Notes: a model not told the origin generated them from the letters alone. A DNA stretch of 64,000 bases from JANQOH01 sp965214495 (GCA_965214495.1 OZ243958.1:2480001-2544000), one strand, 5' to 3'. Shown: positions 17,554 through 26,804, counted from the stretch's first letter. Translations and numbers: made by a program.

Positions 17554-17574
17554 CGCAGCGGAACGCGGATCGTC

Positions 17575-17580
17575 TATGAT
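17575..17580 (+). promoter_or_regulatory. Possible -10 box before the AlbA_2/ParA pair
   Basis: TATGAT at 17575-17580 is a good -10 hexamer 48 bases before the ATG at 17629. The -35 is poor (TGACGC region at 17551-17556). Confidence 0.3.
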
Positions 17581-17628
17581 CGCGGCGCGGCACGCACCGG
17601 GTTCGCACAAGGGACGGACGGGAAAGAG

Positions 17629-18858
17629 ATGGCCGGGGAGACGCCGCGAATCGACGACGCCCGGCTCGCCCGCCTGATCGACGGCGGCGAGAGCGCGCAA
17701 GTCGAGTTCAAGGAAACACTGGGCGGGAACGCTCAGGAGCGGATTCGCGAAGCCGTGTGTGCGTTCGCGAACGATCTTCCCGGCGTCGGCAAGCCGGGCG
17801 TCGTCGTCATCGGATTGAAGGACGACCGCACGCCGTCCGGCGTGAACGTTACCGACGCCTTGCTTCGGCGCCTCGTCGATATCCGAAGCGACGGCAACAT
17901 TCTTCCGCCGCCGGCGCTTCTCGTGGAGAAACGTTTCTACAGGGGATTCGAACTCGCCGTCGTCACGGTCCTGCCATCGGATTCACCGCCCGTGCGCTAC
18001 AGGGCGCGGATCCATGTGCGCAGCGGGCCGCGGCGCGGCCTCGCGACTCCGCAAGAAGAACGGCTTCTGAACGAGCGGCGTCGGTTCGGCGACCGGCCGT
18101 TCGACCTTTCCCCGGTTCCCGGCACCGGAACCGACGATCTGAACCGCCGGCAGTTCGAGGACGAATATCTGCCGCACGCGGTCGATCCGGAGATCCTGAG
18201 AGCGAACGAACGAAGTTTTCACGAACGTCTGGCGGCGACGAAGATGATTGCGGCGGTCGATGACGAACGCGCGACGATTCTCGGCCTGCTCGCCGTCGGA
18301 GTTCGCCCGCGCGACTTCATCGGCGGCGCCTATGTCGCGTTCCTTCGGATCGCCGGTGCGGACTTGTCGGACCCGATCACCGACGAGGCGACGATCGACG
18401 GGACGATACACGACACACTGCGTCTGCTCGACGACAAGCTTTGGTCCCACAACCGGCGCCAGATCGACCTCGTGAGCGCGGACCGTGAATCGCGAGCCGA
18501 ATTCTATCCCCTTGCGGCGTTACAGCAACTGACGCGCAACGCGGTCATGCATCGGACTTACGAGGAAACCAACGCGCCTGTCAGAGTCAGTTGGTTCGAC
18601 GACAGGATCGAGATCCTGAGTCCGGGAGGCCCGTTCGGCATTGTCGGAGAAGCGAATTTCGGGGAGGCCGGCATCACCGACTATCGCAATCCCAATCTGG
18701 CCGAGGCGATGAAAGTTCTGGGTTACGTTCAGAAATTCGGTGCCGGCATCCCCACGGTTCGACGCCTGCTGCGAAACTCCGGTCATCCCGACGTCGAGTT
18801 CGTCGTCGGGCCGAACCATGTGCTGGCGACGGTCCGAGCGGCCTCGGAAGATCGATGA
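17629..18858 (+). CDS. AlbA_2 (Schlafen-like) domain protein with C-terminal ATP-binding domain
   Basis: A 409-residue protein. The N-terminal AlbA_2 domain is recognised from GESAQVEFKETLGG (19-32) and the GKPGVVVIGLKDDRTPSG strand-loop. The C-terminal half has LQQLTRNAVMHRTYEE and DRIEILSPGGPFG, the HATPase_c_4 pattern found in the COG2865 group. These proteins are usually annotated as predicted transcriptional regulators, and AlbA_2/Schlafen-like domains recur in defence loci. It overlaps the following parA-like gene by ATGA, so the two act together. No winged-helix end domain is evident beyond residue 380. Confidence 0.85.
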   Translation: MAGETPRIDDARLARLIDGGESAQVEFKETLGGNAQERIREAVCAFANDLPGVGKPGVVVIGLKDDRTPSGVNVTDALLRRLVDIRSDGNILPPPALLVEKRFYRGFELAVVTVLPSDSPPVRYRARIHVRSGPRRGLATPQEERLLNERRRFGDRPFDLSPVPGTGTDDLNRRQFEDEYLPHAVDPEILRANERSFHERLAATKMIAAVDDERATILGLLAVGVRPRDFIGGAYVAFLRIAGADLSDPITDEATIDGTIHDTLRLLDDKLWSHNRRQIDLVSADRESRAEFYPLAALQQLTRNAVMHRTYEETNAPVRVSWFDDRIEILSPGGPFGIVGEANFGEAGITDYRNPNLAEAMKVLGYVQKFGAGIPTVRRLLRNSGHPDVEFVVGPNHVLATVRAASEDR

Positions 18859-19880
18859 ACGTTCCCGTCCTTACTTTCTTCAACAACAAGGGAGGCGTCG
18901 GCAAGACCTCGCTCGTGTACCATCTGGCCTGGATGCTCGCTCGCGAAGGCGAGCGCGTTCTGGCCTGTGACCTCGACCCACAGGCCAACCTTACCGCTTC
19001 GTTTCTCGACGAGGATCGCCTCGAATCGCTGTGGGACGGAGAGGGGGAAAACCGGACGATTCACCAGTGTGTGCAGCCGCTGACCGAAGTCGGCGATCTA
19101 CGCGATCCCCATATCCAGCACATTGCCGTGGATCTCGGCCTGATACCCGGCGACCTTGCGTTGTCCGGCTTCGAGGACGTTCTTTCCGGCGAATGGCCCG
19201 GCGCGATGGGGAGTCAGAACCTGTATCGCCCCTTCCGAATCCTGACTGCGTTCTGGCAAGTCATGCAGAAAGGTGCCGAAACCATGCCGGCGTCGGTCGT
19301 CCTCGTGGATGTCGGCCCCAATCTCGGAGCGCTCAACCGTTCGGCCCTAGTCGCGACCGATTACGTCGTCGCGCCGCTCGGCGCCGACCTGTTCTCCCTC
19401 CAGGGACTGCACAATCTGGGGCCGACCCTGAGTAGATGGAAGGAGGAGTGGTCGAAACGCCGCGCCAATTGGACCCCGCCGGGTTTCCCTCTGCCGGAGG
19501 GAAACATGAAACCCGTCGGTTATATCGTGCAACAACACGGCGTTCGCCTGGGACGCCCGGTCAAAGCCTATGACAAATGGGTCAACAGAATGCCGGAGGC
19601 GTATGCCAGAGACTTGCTGGAGGACAGACAGGGCCCCTTCCCCGCCACGCCGGAGGACGACCGCAACTGCCTGGCGACCGTCAAACATTACCGCAGCCTC
19701 GTCCCCGTGGCGCAGGAAGCGCGCAAACCCGTCTTCGCGTTGACCAACGCCGACGGGGCGATCGGCGGACACGCTGCGGCGGTCGGGCAGGCTTACGAAG
19801 ATTTCAGGGCGCTGGCTGGCAAGATTCGCGATCGAATCGGGCTGACTCGCGATCCTCCTCACCCAAGCCGGCGGCGATAG
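18855..19880 (+). CDS. ParA-family ATPase partnered with the AlbA_2 protein
   Basis: A 341-residue P-loop ATPase of the ParA/MinD group. The deviant Walker A is KGGVGKTS (12-19), preceded by FFNNK. DLDPQANLTASF and VLVDVGPNLGALNRSALVATDYVVAPL follow as the A' and Walker B regions. No parB gene or parS-like repeat is nearby and the core chromosomal par locus is not here, so a chromosome-segregation role is unlikely. Its ATG lies in the stop of the AlbA_2 gene. The 3' end overlaps the convergent dienelactone hydrolase gene by 22 bases. Confidence 0.9.
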   Translation: MNVPVLTFFNNKGGVGKTSLVYHLAWMLAREGERVLACDLDPQANLTASFLDEDRLESLWDGEGENRTIHQCVQPLTEVGDLRDPHIQHIAVDLGLIPGDLALSGFEDVLSGEWPGAMGSQNLYRPFRILTAFWQVMQKGAETMPASVVLVDVGPNLGALNRSALVATDYVVAPLGADLFSLQGLHNLGPTLSRWKEEWSKRRANWTPPGFPLPEGNMKPVGYIVQQHGVRLGRPVKAYDKWVNRMPEAYARDLLEDRQGPFPATPEDDRNCLATVKHYRSLVPVAQEARKPVFALTNADGAIGGHAAAVGQAYEDFRALAGKIRDRIGLTRDPPHPSRRR

Positions 19881-20599
19881 AGGGCGAACAGACGCTCCCA
19901 ATGGCGTTCGGCTGCGGGGCGGTCGTAGCACCAGCGTTCCGGGAATGCGAAACCGTGATGGACTCCGGGATAGATCTCGAGTTCGCCACGGGCGCCCGAG
20001 CGCGCGAACAGGCCGCGCAGGGTCTCGACCATCGGCAGGGGCGCGAGGTCGTCGTGCTCGGCGCAAGCGATGTAGAGTTCGCCCCGGCCCTGCGCCAACG
20101 TCAGGTGCGGGCTTTCCTCGGCGTCGCTGACCAACCAGGTGCCGTAGAACGACGCGGCGGCGGCGATGCGTTCGGGGTAGCGGGCCGCGGCGGCGAGGGC
20201 ATACGGCCCACTCATGCAATAACCGTGGCAGCCCACCGGACCGCCGGCGATGTCGGGGCGCCCGTCGCAGAATTCGATCATCGCCGCAACGTCACGCATC
20301 ACCGGCGGGATGGTCATCTTCGTGCGCACGGCGCGCATCCGCTTGTGCTCGGCGCTGCCTTCGCTGAGCACGTCCGGGCCGTATTTCGTGTCGCGCCCGG
20401 CGCGGTAATAGAGGTTGGGCAGCAGCACCGCGTATCCGACGCTGGCGAGCCGGCGCACCATGTCGATCAACTCGCCGCGCACCCCTGGCGCGTCCATCAG
20501 GAACAGCACCGGCGGGTGCGGCCCGCCGCGTTCGGGCCGGCACACGAAGGTCTCCATCGCCCCGTCCGGCGTGGCGATATCGAGCGTGCTCTCGATCAT
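19859..20599 (-). CDS. Dienelactone hydrolase family protein
   Basis: A 246-residue alpha/beta hydrolase. The nucleophile elbow is GYCMSG with a cysteine nucleophile, as in dienelactone hydrolase. The acid lies in ACAEHDDLAP and the histidine in GVHHGFAFPER. The start at 20599 (MIESTLDIATPDG) is standard for the family; the frame upstream is a shadow of the next gene. It is the last gene of a minus-strand group with three TPP-enzyme genes, 28 bases after the nearest one. Confidence 0.9.
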   Translation of the reverse strand: MIESTLDIATPDGAMETFVCRPERGGPHPPVLFLMDAPGVRGELIDMVRRLASVGYAVLLPNLYYRAGRDTKYGPDVLSEGSAEHKRMRAVRTKMTIPPVMRDVAAMIEFCDGRPDIAGGPVGCHGYCMSGPYALAAAARYPERIAAAASFYGTWLVSDAEESPHLTLAQGRGELYIACAEHDDLAPLPMVETLRGLFARSGARGELEIYPGVHHGFAFPERWCYDRPAAERHWERLFALYRRRLG

Positions 20600-20627
20600 C
20601 GCGGCGCGCCCCTGCGCCGGCTGCGCG

Positions 20628-22268
20628 CTATTTGTGGTGCGAGAGTTTGCGGGTTTCGGCAGTGATGACGTCCACCACGGCGGGGCGGCCCTCGCGGGTC
20701 GCGGCGATGGCACGGGCGTAGGCGCCGGACAGCGCCGCCGGTTCCTCCACCCGTTCCGCGTGACAGCCGAGCGCCGCCGCGAGCGCCGCGTAGTCGCCGG
20801 TCTGCCGCGCCGCGTCGTAGCGTTCGATCGAGTCCGGGATGTTGCGGTCATAGCCCGAGAACAGCGAATCGTGCTTGATCACGGTCAGAGTGCCGATGCC
20901 GTTGCGCGCCGCGGTCTCCAGGTCCATCGCCGTCATGCCGACCGCGCCGTCTCCCATCACGTTGACCACCAGCTTGTCGGGGTTAGCGAGCTTCGCGCCC
21001 ATGGCGAGGCCGAGCGAGAAGCCAAGTTGCGACGACTGCCCCCAACCGAGATAGCTGCGCGGAGTCGTCGACTGGTAGAACACGCACTGGATGTCGCGCG
21101 ACGCGCCGGCCTCGTGGGTGATCATCGTCGCGTCGGGATCGACCGCCTGCCACAACTCGCGGAACATGCGGTAGCCGTTGATCGGCTTCGAGTCGTCGGA
21201 GAACAGCGGCTCGAACTCGGCGAGCCACGCCTTCTTGATCGCCCCGAGTTCGGCCTCGGTGGCGGCGCGCCCATCGGTTCGCCCGTCGGGGCCGAGTCGG
21301 CGCCGCAGTTCCTCGGCAAGAGCGGCGAGAAACAGTTTGGCGTCCGACACCGCGCCGACGGCCGCCGGATAGTCCTTGTTGATATCGACCGGGTCGACCG
21401 TGACGTGAACGATCGCCTTGCCGTCGGGGATGACGCGGGTGAACGGCGCGACGCTCAGGCTGGTGCCGACGGCGAGCAGCACATCGGACTCCCCGAGATA
21501 GTGCGTGACCATAGCTGTCGCGACGAGGGCGCCGACGCCGGCCGCCAACGGGTGCGATTCGGGAATCGCGCTCTTGCCCTGCAAGGTGGTCATCACCGGC
21601 GCGCCGAGCAGTTCGGCGACCGCCGTCAGTTCGTCGCTGGCGCCGGCGTAGAGCACGCCCGAACCGGCCCAGATCAGCGGCGTCTTCGCGGCGAGCAGGC
21701 GGTCGGCGGCTTCCTCGACCGCGCCCTGGTCCGGTGCGCTGCGCATCCGCGGCACCGGCGTCCAGTCGAGATCGCCATCGTATTCGCTGCGACATATGTC
21801 GGCCGGCAGTTCGAGCATCGCCGGGCGCGGCCGCCCGGTGCGCAAGGCGGTGAAGGCCCGGCGCATCTGCGCTTCCAACTGGTCGGCGACGATCAGCGTC
21901 TGCGACCACTTGGTTACTTCGCGGTAGTTGCGCGCGCTGTCGAAGGTGGGATCGGTGCCGACGAAACGGGTTCCGGGATGGCCGGGAAGGAACAGCACCG
22001 GGGTCGAATCGGTGTGTGCGTGCGCGATGCCGGCGAAGGCGTTCTCGGACCCCGCCAGCGCCTGCACGGTGACCACGCCGAGCTTGGCGCCGTTGGTGGA
22101 ACGCGAAACGCCGTCGGCCATGTTGCCCGCAACCCGTTCCTGGCGGGTGACGATGGGCTTCACCCCGGCGCGGGCCATCGCGTCCATGATCGGGCTGAAC
22201 GGATAGCAGAAGCTTTGCTCGACCCCCTCGGCGCGGAGAATCCGAACGAGCGCATCGGCGGTTTGCAT
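20628..22268 (-). CDS. Thiamine-pyrophosphate-dependent enzyme (acetolactate synthase-like)
   Basis: A full-length TPP enzyme of 546 residues. The N-terminal cofactor glutamate is in IVTRQERVAGNMADG. A central nucleotide-like domain includes TLQGKSAIPESHPLAAG. The C-terminal TPP/Mg motif is VMGDGAVGM with the downstream asparagine position replaced by histidine in VIKHDS, which is unusual. Candidate activities are benzoylformate decarboxylase-, oxalyl-CoA decarboxylase- or acetolactate synthase-like; sequence alone does not decide. The start is at 22268 (MQTADALVRILRAEGVE). It lies 58 bases downstream of the split TPP enzyme genes. Confidence 0.88.
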   Translation of the reverse strand: MQTADALVRILRAEGVEQSFCYPFSPIMDAMARAGVKPIVTRQERVAGNMADGVSRSTNGAKLGVVTVQALAGSENAFAGIAHAHTDSTPVLFLPGHPGTRFVGTDPTFDSARNYREVTKWSQTLIVADQLEAQMRRAFTALRTGRPRPAMLELPADICRSEYDGDLDWTPVPRMRSAPDQGAVEEAADRLLAAKTPLIWAGSGVLYAGASDELTAVAELLGAPVMTTLQGKSAIPESHPLAAGVGALVATAMVTHYLGESDVLLAVGTSLSVAPFTRVIPDGKAIVHVTVDPVDINKDYPAAVGAVSDAKLFLAALAEELRRRLGPDGRTDGRAATEAELGAIKKAWLAEFEPLFSDDSKPINGYRMFRELWQAVDPDATMITHEAGASRDIQCVFYQSTTPRSYLGWGQSSQLGFSLGLAMGAKLANPDKLVVNVMGDGAVGMTAMDLETAARNGIGTLTVIKHDSLFSGYDRNIPDSIERYDAARQTGDYAALAAALGCHAERVEEPAALSGAYARAIAATREGRPAVVDVITAETRKLSHHK

Positions 22269-22326
22269 GGTGACCTCCCTCGCAGACGGGCGCTTCGTCG
22301 CCCTCGATAGCCGAAACTTCGCGGCG

Positions 22327-22893
22327 CTACGCCGCGGCGTCGCGGAACAGATTGATCGCCGTCGCCCCGTCGAAACTGTGGGGGAAGACGAGCGGCAACG
22401 GCTCCGCCGCCACCTTGACATTGGCGAAGACCGGCCCCGGCGCGCGCAGCATCATCTCGCGCAGCGCGGGGATCTCGGCCTCGCGCGTGACGGTGCGGGC
22501 TGCGGCAATGCCGCATCCGCGCGCCACGGCTTCAAGATCGGTCGGGCCGGCGGTCGCGGTGGGCTGGCCGCCGGTTTCGACGTAGCACTCGTTGTCGAAC
22601 AGCACGATCGCCAGATTGGCCGGCGCCTTGTTGGCGATGGTGGCGAGCGCGCCGAGGCTCATCAACATGTCGCCGTCGCCGGCGAACAGCGCCACGCGCC
22701 GGTCGGGCCGCGCCATCGCGAGGCCGAGCGCGAACGGCGCTGCCTGACCCATCGCGCCGATGAAACAGAAGTTCCGTGCGTTCTTCCCCGCGGCGTTGAG
22801 GTCCCAGGTGGCAGAGCCGAGGCTCGACACGGCGAGCAGCTCGTCGGGGCGTCCTTCCAGCAGCGCCTTGACCAGCGGGCGGCGGTGCAGCAT
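22327..22893 (-). CDS. TPP-binding subunit of a split decarboxylase
   Basis: A 188-residue protein equal to the C-terminal TPP-binding domain of a decarboxylase, similar to the beta subunit of sulfopyruvate or phosphonopyruvate decarboxylase. The metal/TPP motif is FAGDGDMLMSLGAL, ending in the FDNECY segment. It lacks the pyrimidine-binding domain, which is encoded by the gene four bases upstream. The two must assemble for activity. Substrate is inferred only by family. Confidence 0.87.
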   Translation of the reverse strand: MLHRRPLVKALLEGRPDELLAVSSLGSATWDLNAAGKNARNFCFIGAMGQAAPFALGLAMARPDRRVALFAGDGDMLMSLGALATIANKAPANLAIVLFDNECYVETGGQPTATAGPTDLEAVARGCGIAAARTVTREAEIPALREMMLRAPGPVFANVKVAAEPLPLVFPHSFDGATAINLFRDAAA

Positions 22894-22897
22894 CGGC

Positions 22898-23428
22898 TCA
22901 GCCCTCGCGGAACCGCTTGGCGCCGATCATCTTCTGCGACAGCAGCACGGCGGCGGAGCGGCGTGTGTTGAAGGCGAAGTTCGCCGCCGCCTCGACCGCG
23001 CCGCCCACCTCTGCCCGGGCGTCGGCGCGAAACACGCTCACCTCCATCGCTTCAAGCACTTTCGGCGTCGCAAGCCCCATGGGAACCTGCCAGGGGATGA
23101 ACTCACCCCATTCGCCGCGCATCGACACGATGGCGACAAACGGGATGCGGCATATGTTCGGCAGCGCCAGCGCGTTGACGCAGTTGCCGACGCCGCTCGA
23201 CTGCATGAGCAACGCGCCCTTGCGCCCGCCGGCCCAGGCACCGCACAGCAGGCCGACCCCCTCTTCCTCGGTGGTCAGGGTCACCACGTCGATATCGTTC
23301 GATGCCTCGCATTTCTCGATCAGGGGCGTGTGGCCGGCATCGGGCACGTGCGCGACCAGCGTCATCTCCTGCGCGCGCAGAACGTCGTAGATGTCCTGAT
23401 GCCAATCGATCGCCGGGGGCGTGGTCAT
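22898..23428 (-). CDS. Pyrimidine-binding subunit of a split decarboxylase
   Basis: A 176-residue protein equal to the N-terminal half of a TPP decarboxylase, like the alpha subunit of sulfopyruvate decarboxylase. The cofactor-activating glutamate is in LTTEEEGVGLLCGAWAGG, and the family segments LLMQSSGVGNCVNALALPN and RGEWGEFIPWQVPMG follow. It leads a four-gene minus-strand operon: alpha, beta, full-length TPP enzyme, dienelactone hydrolase. No phosphoenolpyruvate mutase or sulfolactate dehydrogenase gene is present to fix the substrate. Confidence 0.87.
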   Translation of the reverse strand: MTTPPAIDWHQDIYDVLRAQEMTLVAHVPDAGHTPLIEKCEASNDIDVVTLTTEEEGVGLLCGAWAGGRKGALLMQSSGVGNCVNALALPNICRIPFVAIVSMRGEWGEFIPWQVPMGLATPKVLEAMEVSVFRADARAEVGGAVEAAANFAFNTRRSAAVLLSQKMIGAKRFREG

Positions 23429-23596
23429 GCGCGAGGCTCGGGGCGGGAAGGGCGGGGCAGGCGGCGCACGATAGGCGATGTCGCGCGGCGGCGCCAGACT
23501 GTCGGAAGGAGCGAGGTCACCTCACCTTCAATCATCGATGCGGAAGCTGGTCCTTGCCTTGAGGCAAGGCTCGCGACCGCCTGTGCACCGGGCCGA

Positions 23597-24790
23597 TCAT
23601 CCGCGGGCGGCCCTTCGGCGACGCGTCCTCGCTTCGCTCGCATCTCGATCTACGGGCGCCTGGAGTGCCGCGAGGACGGCGCGCGCGCAATAGACGCGGT
23701 TGCGCCTCGCGTTGCCGAAGAGCGAGACGATGCCCGCATCTTCCAACCGGTCGACTGCGCGCCGGGCAGTCGTATATGCGACACCCAGCTTTTTGCCGAT
23801 CTCGCCCACGGTCCGGAAAGGGCTCTCGACGAACAGTCTCAGAACCTCTTCCTGCCGCCCCGACGACACGCCGGCGAGGTCGTCCAGCCAGCTTTCGAAC
23901 AGGGTATCGATACGCTCGATGCGCGCGAGCGCGTCCTCGGCTTGCGACCGCACGCCGCGCAGGAAGTAGATCAACCAGTCTTCCCATGCGCCGGCTTGGG
24001 TCACTGCGAGCAGATGCGTGTAGTAGGCGTCCCGCGTCGCCTCGAAATACGCACTCAGATAGAGGATCGGAGAGGGCAGGACGCCGCGTTCGACGAGCAG
24101 CAGCGCGATCAGCAGGCGTCCGACCCGGCCGTTGCCGTCAAGGAACGGGTGAATGGCTTTGAACTGCGCATGCGCGAGCGCCGCATGAACGAGCGGCGGC
24201 AGGTCGTCGACATGAAGGAAGCGTTCCAAGGCGTCCAGGCAAGCCGGCAGTTCAGCGACCGGCGGCGGCACGTAGCTGGCATCGTTCAGGCCGCATCCGG
24301 CGGGGCCGATCCAATTCTGGCTTCGCCGGAACTCTCCCGGAGTCGCGATGTCGCCCCGAACACCGCGCATGAGCCGTTCGTGAAGCTCGCGGAGAAGACG
24401 CAGCGACAGCGGCAGCGTATGCAGTCGATCCAGTCCGTACTCCAGGGCGGCCACATAATTGCCGACCTCGCGCAGATCCGCGGGATTCGGCCCTGGGGCG
24501 CCCGCTTCGGCGGCGAGCAGTTCCTCGACCGTTGTCCGCGTGCCTTCGATCCGGCTGGAAAGCACGGCTTCCCGGCGGACGAACGAATGGATGAAGAGTT
24601 GCGGGTTCGGAAATCGACGGGCTTCGCCCGCGAGGCGTCCGACCGCCAGATCCGCGCGGGAAAGCGCGGCGGCCAATGTGCCGTCCCACGCGACCGGCGG
24701 CGGAAGCGGGGCGGGAACGAACGCATCGTAGCCGCCGGCGCAACGGACTGCGCGTCCGTGCGGTCGACGACTCTGCGGCAGTTCGGTCAA
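23597..24790 (-). CDS. Fic family protein (AMP-transferase-type)
   Basis: A 397-residue Fic-domain protein that would transfer a nucleotide, usually AMP, to a protein hydroxyl. The catalytic motif is HPFLDGNGRVGR (214-225) with His214. The inhibitory helix motif (S/T)xxxE(G/N) is present at Ser78-Gly83 (SSRIEG), N-terminal to the Fic core, so it is a self-inhibited class II member. The C-terminus has a winged-helix-like segment (TVGEIGKKLGVAYTTARRAVDRLEDAGIV). Translation starts with TTG at 24790. No antitoxin gene is adjacent. Confidence 0.93.
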   Translation of the reverse strand: MTELPQSRRPHGRAVRCAGGYDAFVPAPLPPPVAWDGTLAAALSRADLAVGRLAGEARRFPNPQLFIHSFVRREAVLSSRIEGTRTTVEELLAAEAGAPGPNPADLREVGNYVAALEYGLDRLHTLPLSLRLLRELHERLMRGVRGDIATPGEFRRSQNWIGPAGCGLNDASYVPPPVAELPACLDALERFLHVDDLPPLVHAALAHAQFKAIHPFLDGNGRVGRLLIALLLVERGVLPSPILYLSAYFEATRDAYYTHLLAVTQAGAWEDWLIYFLRGVRSQAEDALARIERIDTLFESWLDDLAGVSSGRQEEVLRLFVESPFRTVGEIGKKLGVAYTTARRAVDRLEDAGIVSLFGNARRNRVYCARAVLAALQAPVDRDASEARTRRRRAARG

Positions 24791-25019
24791 TACACGACCC
24801 TCTTGTTTGCGGCGACGAAAACAACCCGTCTCGATATTATCGAAATGGCATCAATGTGCAAACAACGGGTCAGGATCGGGCGCCGTTTCCGGTATTCCCG
24901 GCCCGGCGCTTCTTCGTGCCCGGCCTGAAATGGATTAAGTTATTTCGACGAGTTGTGCTCAATTGGTTGTGTCCCGCAATCGTCGAAGCACAACATGTGG
25001 ACCGAGACCACTCAACCGA

Positions 25020-25197
25020 TGTAGGGGCGCAAGGGACTGTGTTATGCAAGCGACCTGACCGGCGGGTAGTGTCTTGGTTTGAAAATTATTGCGGTTCGTT
25101 CGGGTTGGTGCTGGTGACGGCGGGACAGCGGCGCGCCCGGGTCCCCCGAAGGGGCGTGGGGCGACAAGGGAGGGCAACCACAAGGGTTGCCCCTACA
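25020..25197. repeat. Palindromic repeat element with TGTAGGGGC ends
   Basis: The 616-base gap 24791-25406 holds no gene. Inside it, TGTAGGGGC (25020-25028) and its inverse GCCCCTACA (25189-25197) bracket about 178 bases. The right end also forms a hairpin with arms GGGCAACC (25172-25179) and GGTTGCCC (25185-25192). An imperfect direct repeat with a GCGGTTCGT core occurs near 25092 and again near 25208, the second copy lying just outside the bracket. Sequences of this GTAGGGGC/GGGTTGCCCC type are familiar as dispersed intergenic repeats in diverse bacteria. The flanks (24830-24960) are comparatively AT-rich. Confidence 0.5.
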
Positions 25198-25406
25198 GGA
25201 ATTGTCGCGGTTCGTGTGGATTCGTGCTGGCGAGGTCGACCGGGCTAACCATCTGAATCGGAACGGTTACCCAGCTCGGGCCCGCGGTGTATGCGCCGTC
25301 GTTCGTCTTGAGTTATGCGACGGTTGGCGACCTTCATACTCGATGCATCCCCGAAGCAACGGACTCGATTTTCGCCCGGCTCGGGGCCGGAGACGTTACG
25401 CCCCGT

Positions 25407-26804
25407 TTACGTCACCGGCGGCATGACGAACGGGTGGGCCGCTTCGTAGGCGCGGCACAGGCGGAGCACGGTTGCGTCGGCGAAGCGGGGGCCGACGACC
25501 TGCACGGCAACGGGCAACCCTGCGGCGGTGAAGCCGCAAGGCAGACACGCCGCCGGTTGCTGCGTCAGGTTGAACGGATAAGTGAACGGCGACCACTCCC
25601 ACCACCGGGTCATGCCGTTGCCGGGCGGCGCCTCGACGCCGGCCTCGAACGCGGGCAGCGGCAATTGCGGCGTGACCAGCAAGTCATGGTCGCGATGGAA
25701 AAGCTGCATGGAACCGCCAAGCGCCTCGCGCGCCTGTTCGGCGCGGCGATAGTCGATCGCGCCGGCGGCAAAACCGCGTTCCGCGATGTCGAGCACGGGC
25801 GGCTCCACCAGCGCGCGCTGGTCGGCACTCAGCGGCGCGACGGCGAGCGCCAGCGCGGTGGACCACAGCGCGATCATGGTCTCGAGAGGATCGGAGAACG
25901 GCGGATCGACAGGTTCGACGACCGCACCGAGGGTCTCCAGCCGCGCGGCAGCGGAATCAGCCAGATCGGCAATCTCGGGATCCACCTCGGCATATCCGAG
26001 ATCGCGGCTATATGCAACGCGGAGCCCCGCGAGGCCGCCGTCGGGAGCATCGAGGAAATCGACCGTGCCCGGCGGCGCAGCGCGCCAGTCGCGCTCATCG
26101 GGGCGCGAGATGACCGACAGCATCAGTGCCGCATCGGCGACCGTGCGTGCGATTGGGCCCTGGTGCCACAGGGTGCCGGCTGGCGAATGCGGGTGGATCG
26201 GCACCAGTCCGAAGGTCGGCTTGAAACCGAACAGCCCGCAGAACCCCGCCGGGATGCGGATCGAACCGCCGCCGTCGGTCGCGAGATGGAGCGCACCCAT
26301 GCCCAGAGCGGCGGCGGCCGCCGCGCCGCCGCTCGAACCACCGGGGGTGAGTGCCGGGTTCCACGGGTTGCGCGTGACCCCGGTAAGCGCGCTATCGGTC
26401 ACGCCTTTCCAGCCGAATTCGGGTGTGGTGGTCTTGCCGAGGATGACTGCGCCGCTTTCGCGCAAGCGGGCGACCGGCGGGCCGTCTTCGTCCCATTCCC
26501 CTTCGGGGTCGATGGTGCGCGAACCTCGCAAGGTCGGCCATCCCTTGACAAGGATCAGATCCTTCACCGCGGCCGGAACGCCATCGACCGGACCCGCCGG
26601 CGCGCCCCGCCGCCAGCGCGCTTCCGAGGCGCGCGCGTCGGCGAGGGCGCGATCCGGATCGACCAGACAGAAGGCGTTGCAGGTGCCGTCGAGACGGTCG
26701 ATCCGCGTCAGCACCGCCTCGGTGACCTCGACCGGCGACAGCCGCCGGTCGCGATAGGCCGCCACCAGCGCGGTCGCCGGCAGGCCGCAAATGTCGTCGC
26801 TCAT
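25407..26804 (-). CDS. Amidase (amidase signature family)
   Basis: A 465-residue amidase. The triad lysine is in AVKDLILVKG, the signature TPGGSSGGAAAAAALG follows, and the nucleophilic serine is in DGGGSIRIPAGFCGLFG. Length and order of motifs are standard. The start at 26804 (MSDDICGLPATAL) is the family start; a much longer frame extending to 27788 is only the shadow of the oxidoreductase gene. It follows the oxidoreductase pair by about 90 bases and may share its transcript. Confidence 0.92.
   Translation of the reverse strand: MSDDICGLPATALVAAYRDRRLSPVEVTEAVLTRIDRLDGTCNAFCLVDPDRALADARASEARWRRGAPAGPVDGVPAAVKDLILVKGWPTLRGSRTIDPEGEWDEDGPPVARLRESGAVILGKTTTPEFGWKGVTDSALTGVTRNPWNPALTPGGSSGGAAAAAALGMGALHLATDGGGSIRIPAGFCGLFGFKPTFGLVPIHPHSPAGTLWHQGPIARTVADAALMLSVISRPDERDWRAAPPGTVDFLDAPDGGLAGLRVAYSRDLGYAEVDPEIADLADSAAARLETLGAVVEPVDPPFSDPLETMIALWSTALALAVAPLSADQRALVEPPVLDIAERGFAAGAIDYRRAEQAREALGGSMQLFHRDHDLLVTPQLPLPAFEAGVEAPPGNGMTRWWEWSPFTYPFNLTQQPAACLPCGFTAAGLPVAVQVVGPRFADATVLRLCRAYEAAHPFVMPPVT

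Noticed and set aside
18855..19880. A chromosomal parAB partition locus
   Set aside because: There is no parB gene and no parS-like site, and the ATPase gene is coupled to an AlbA_2 gene instead.
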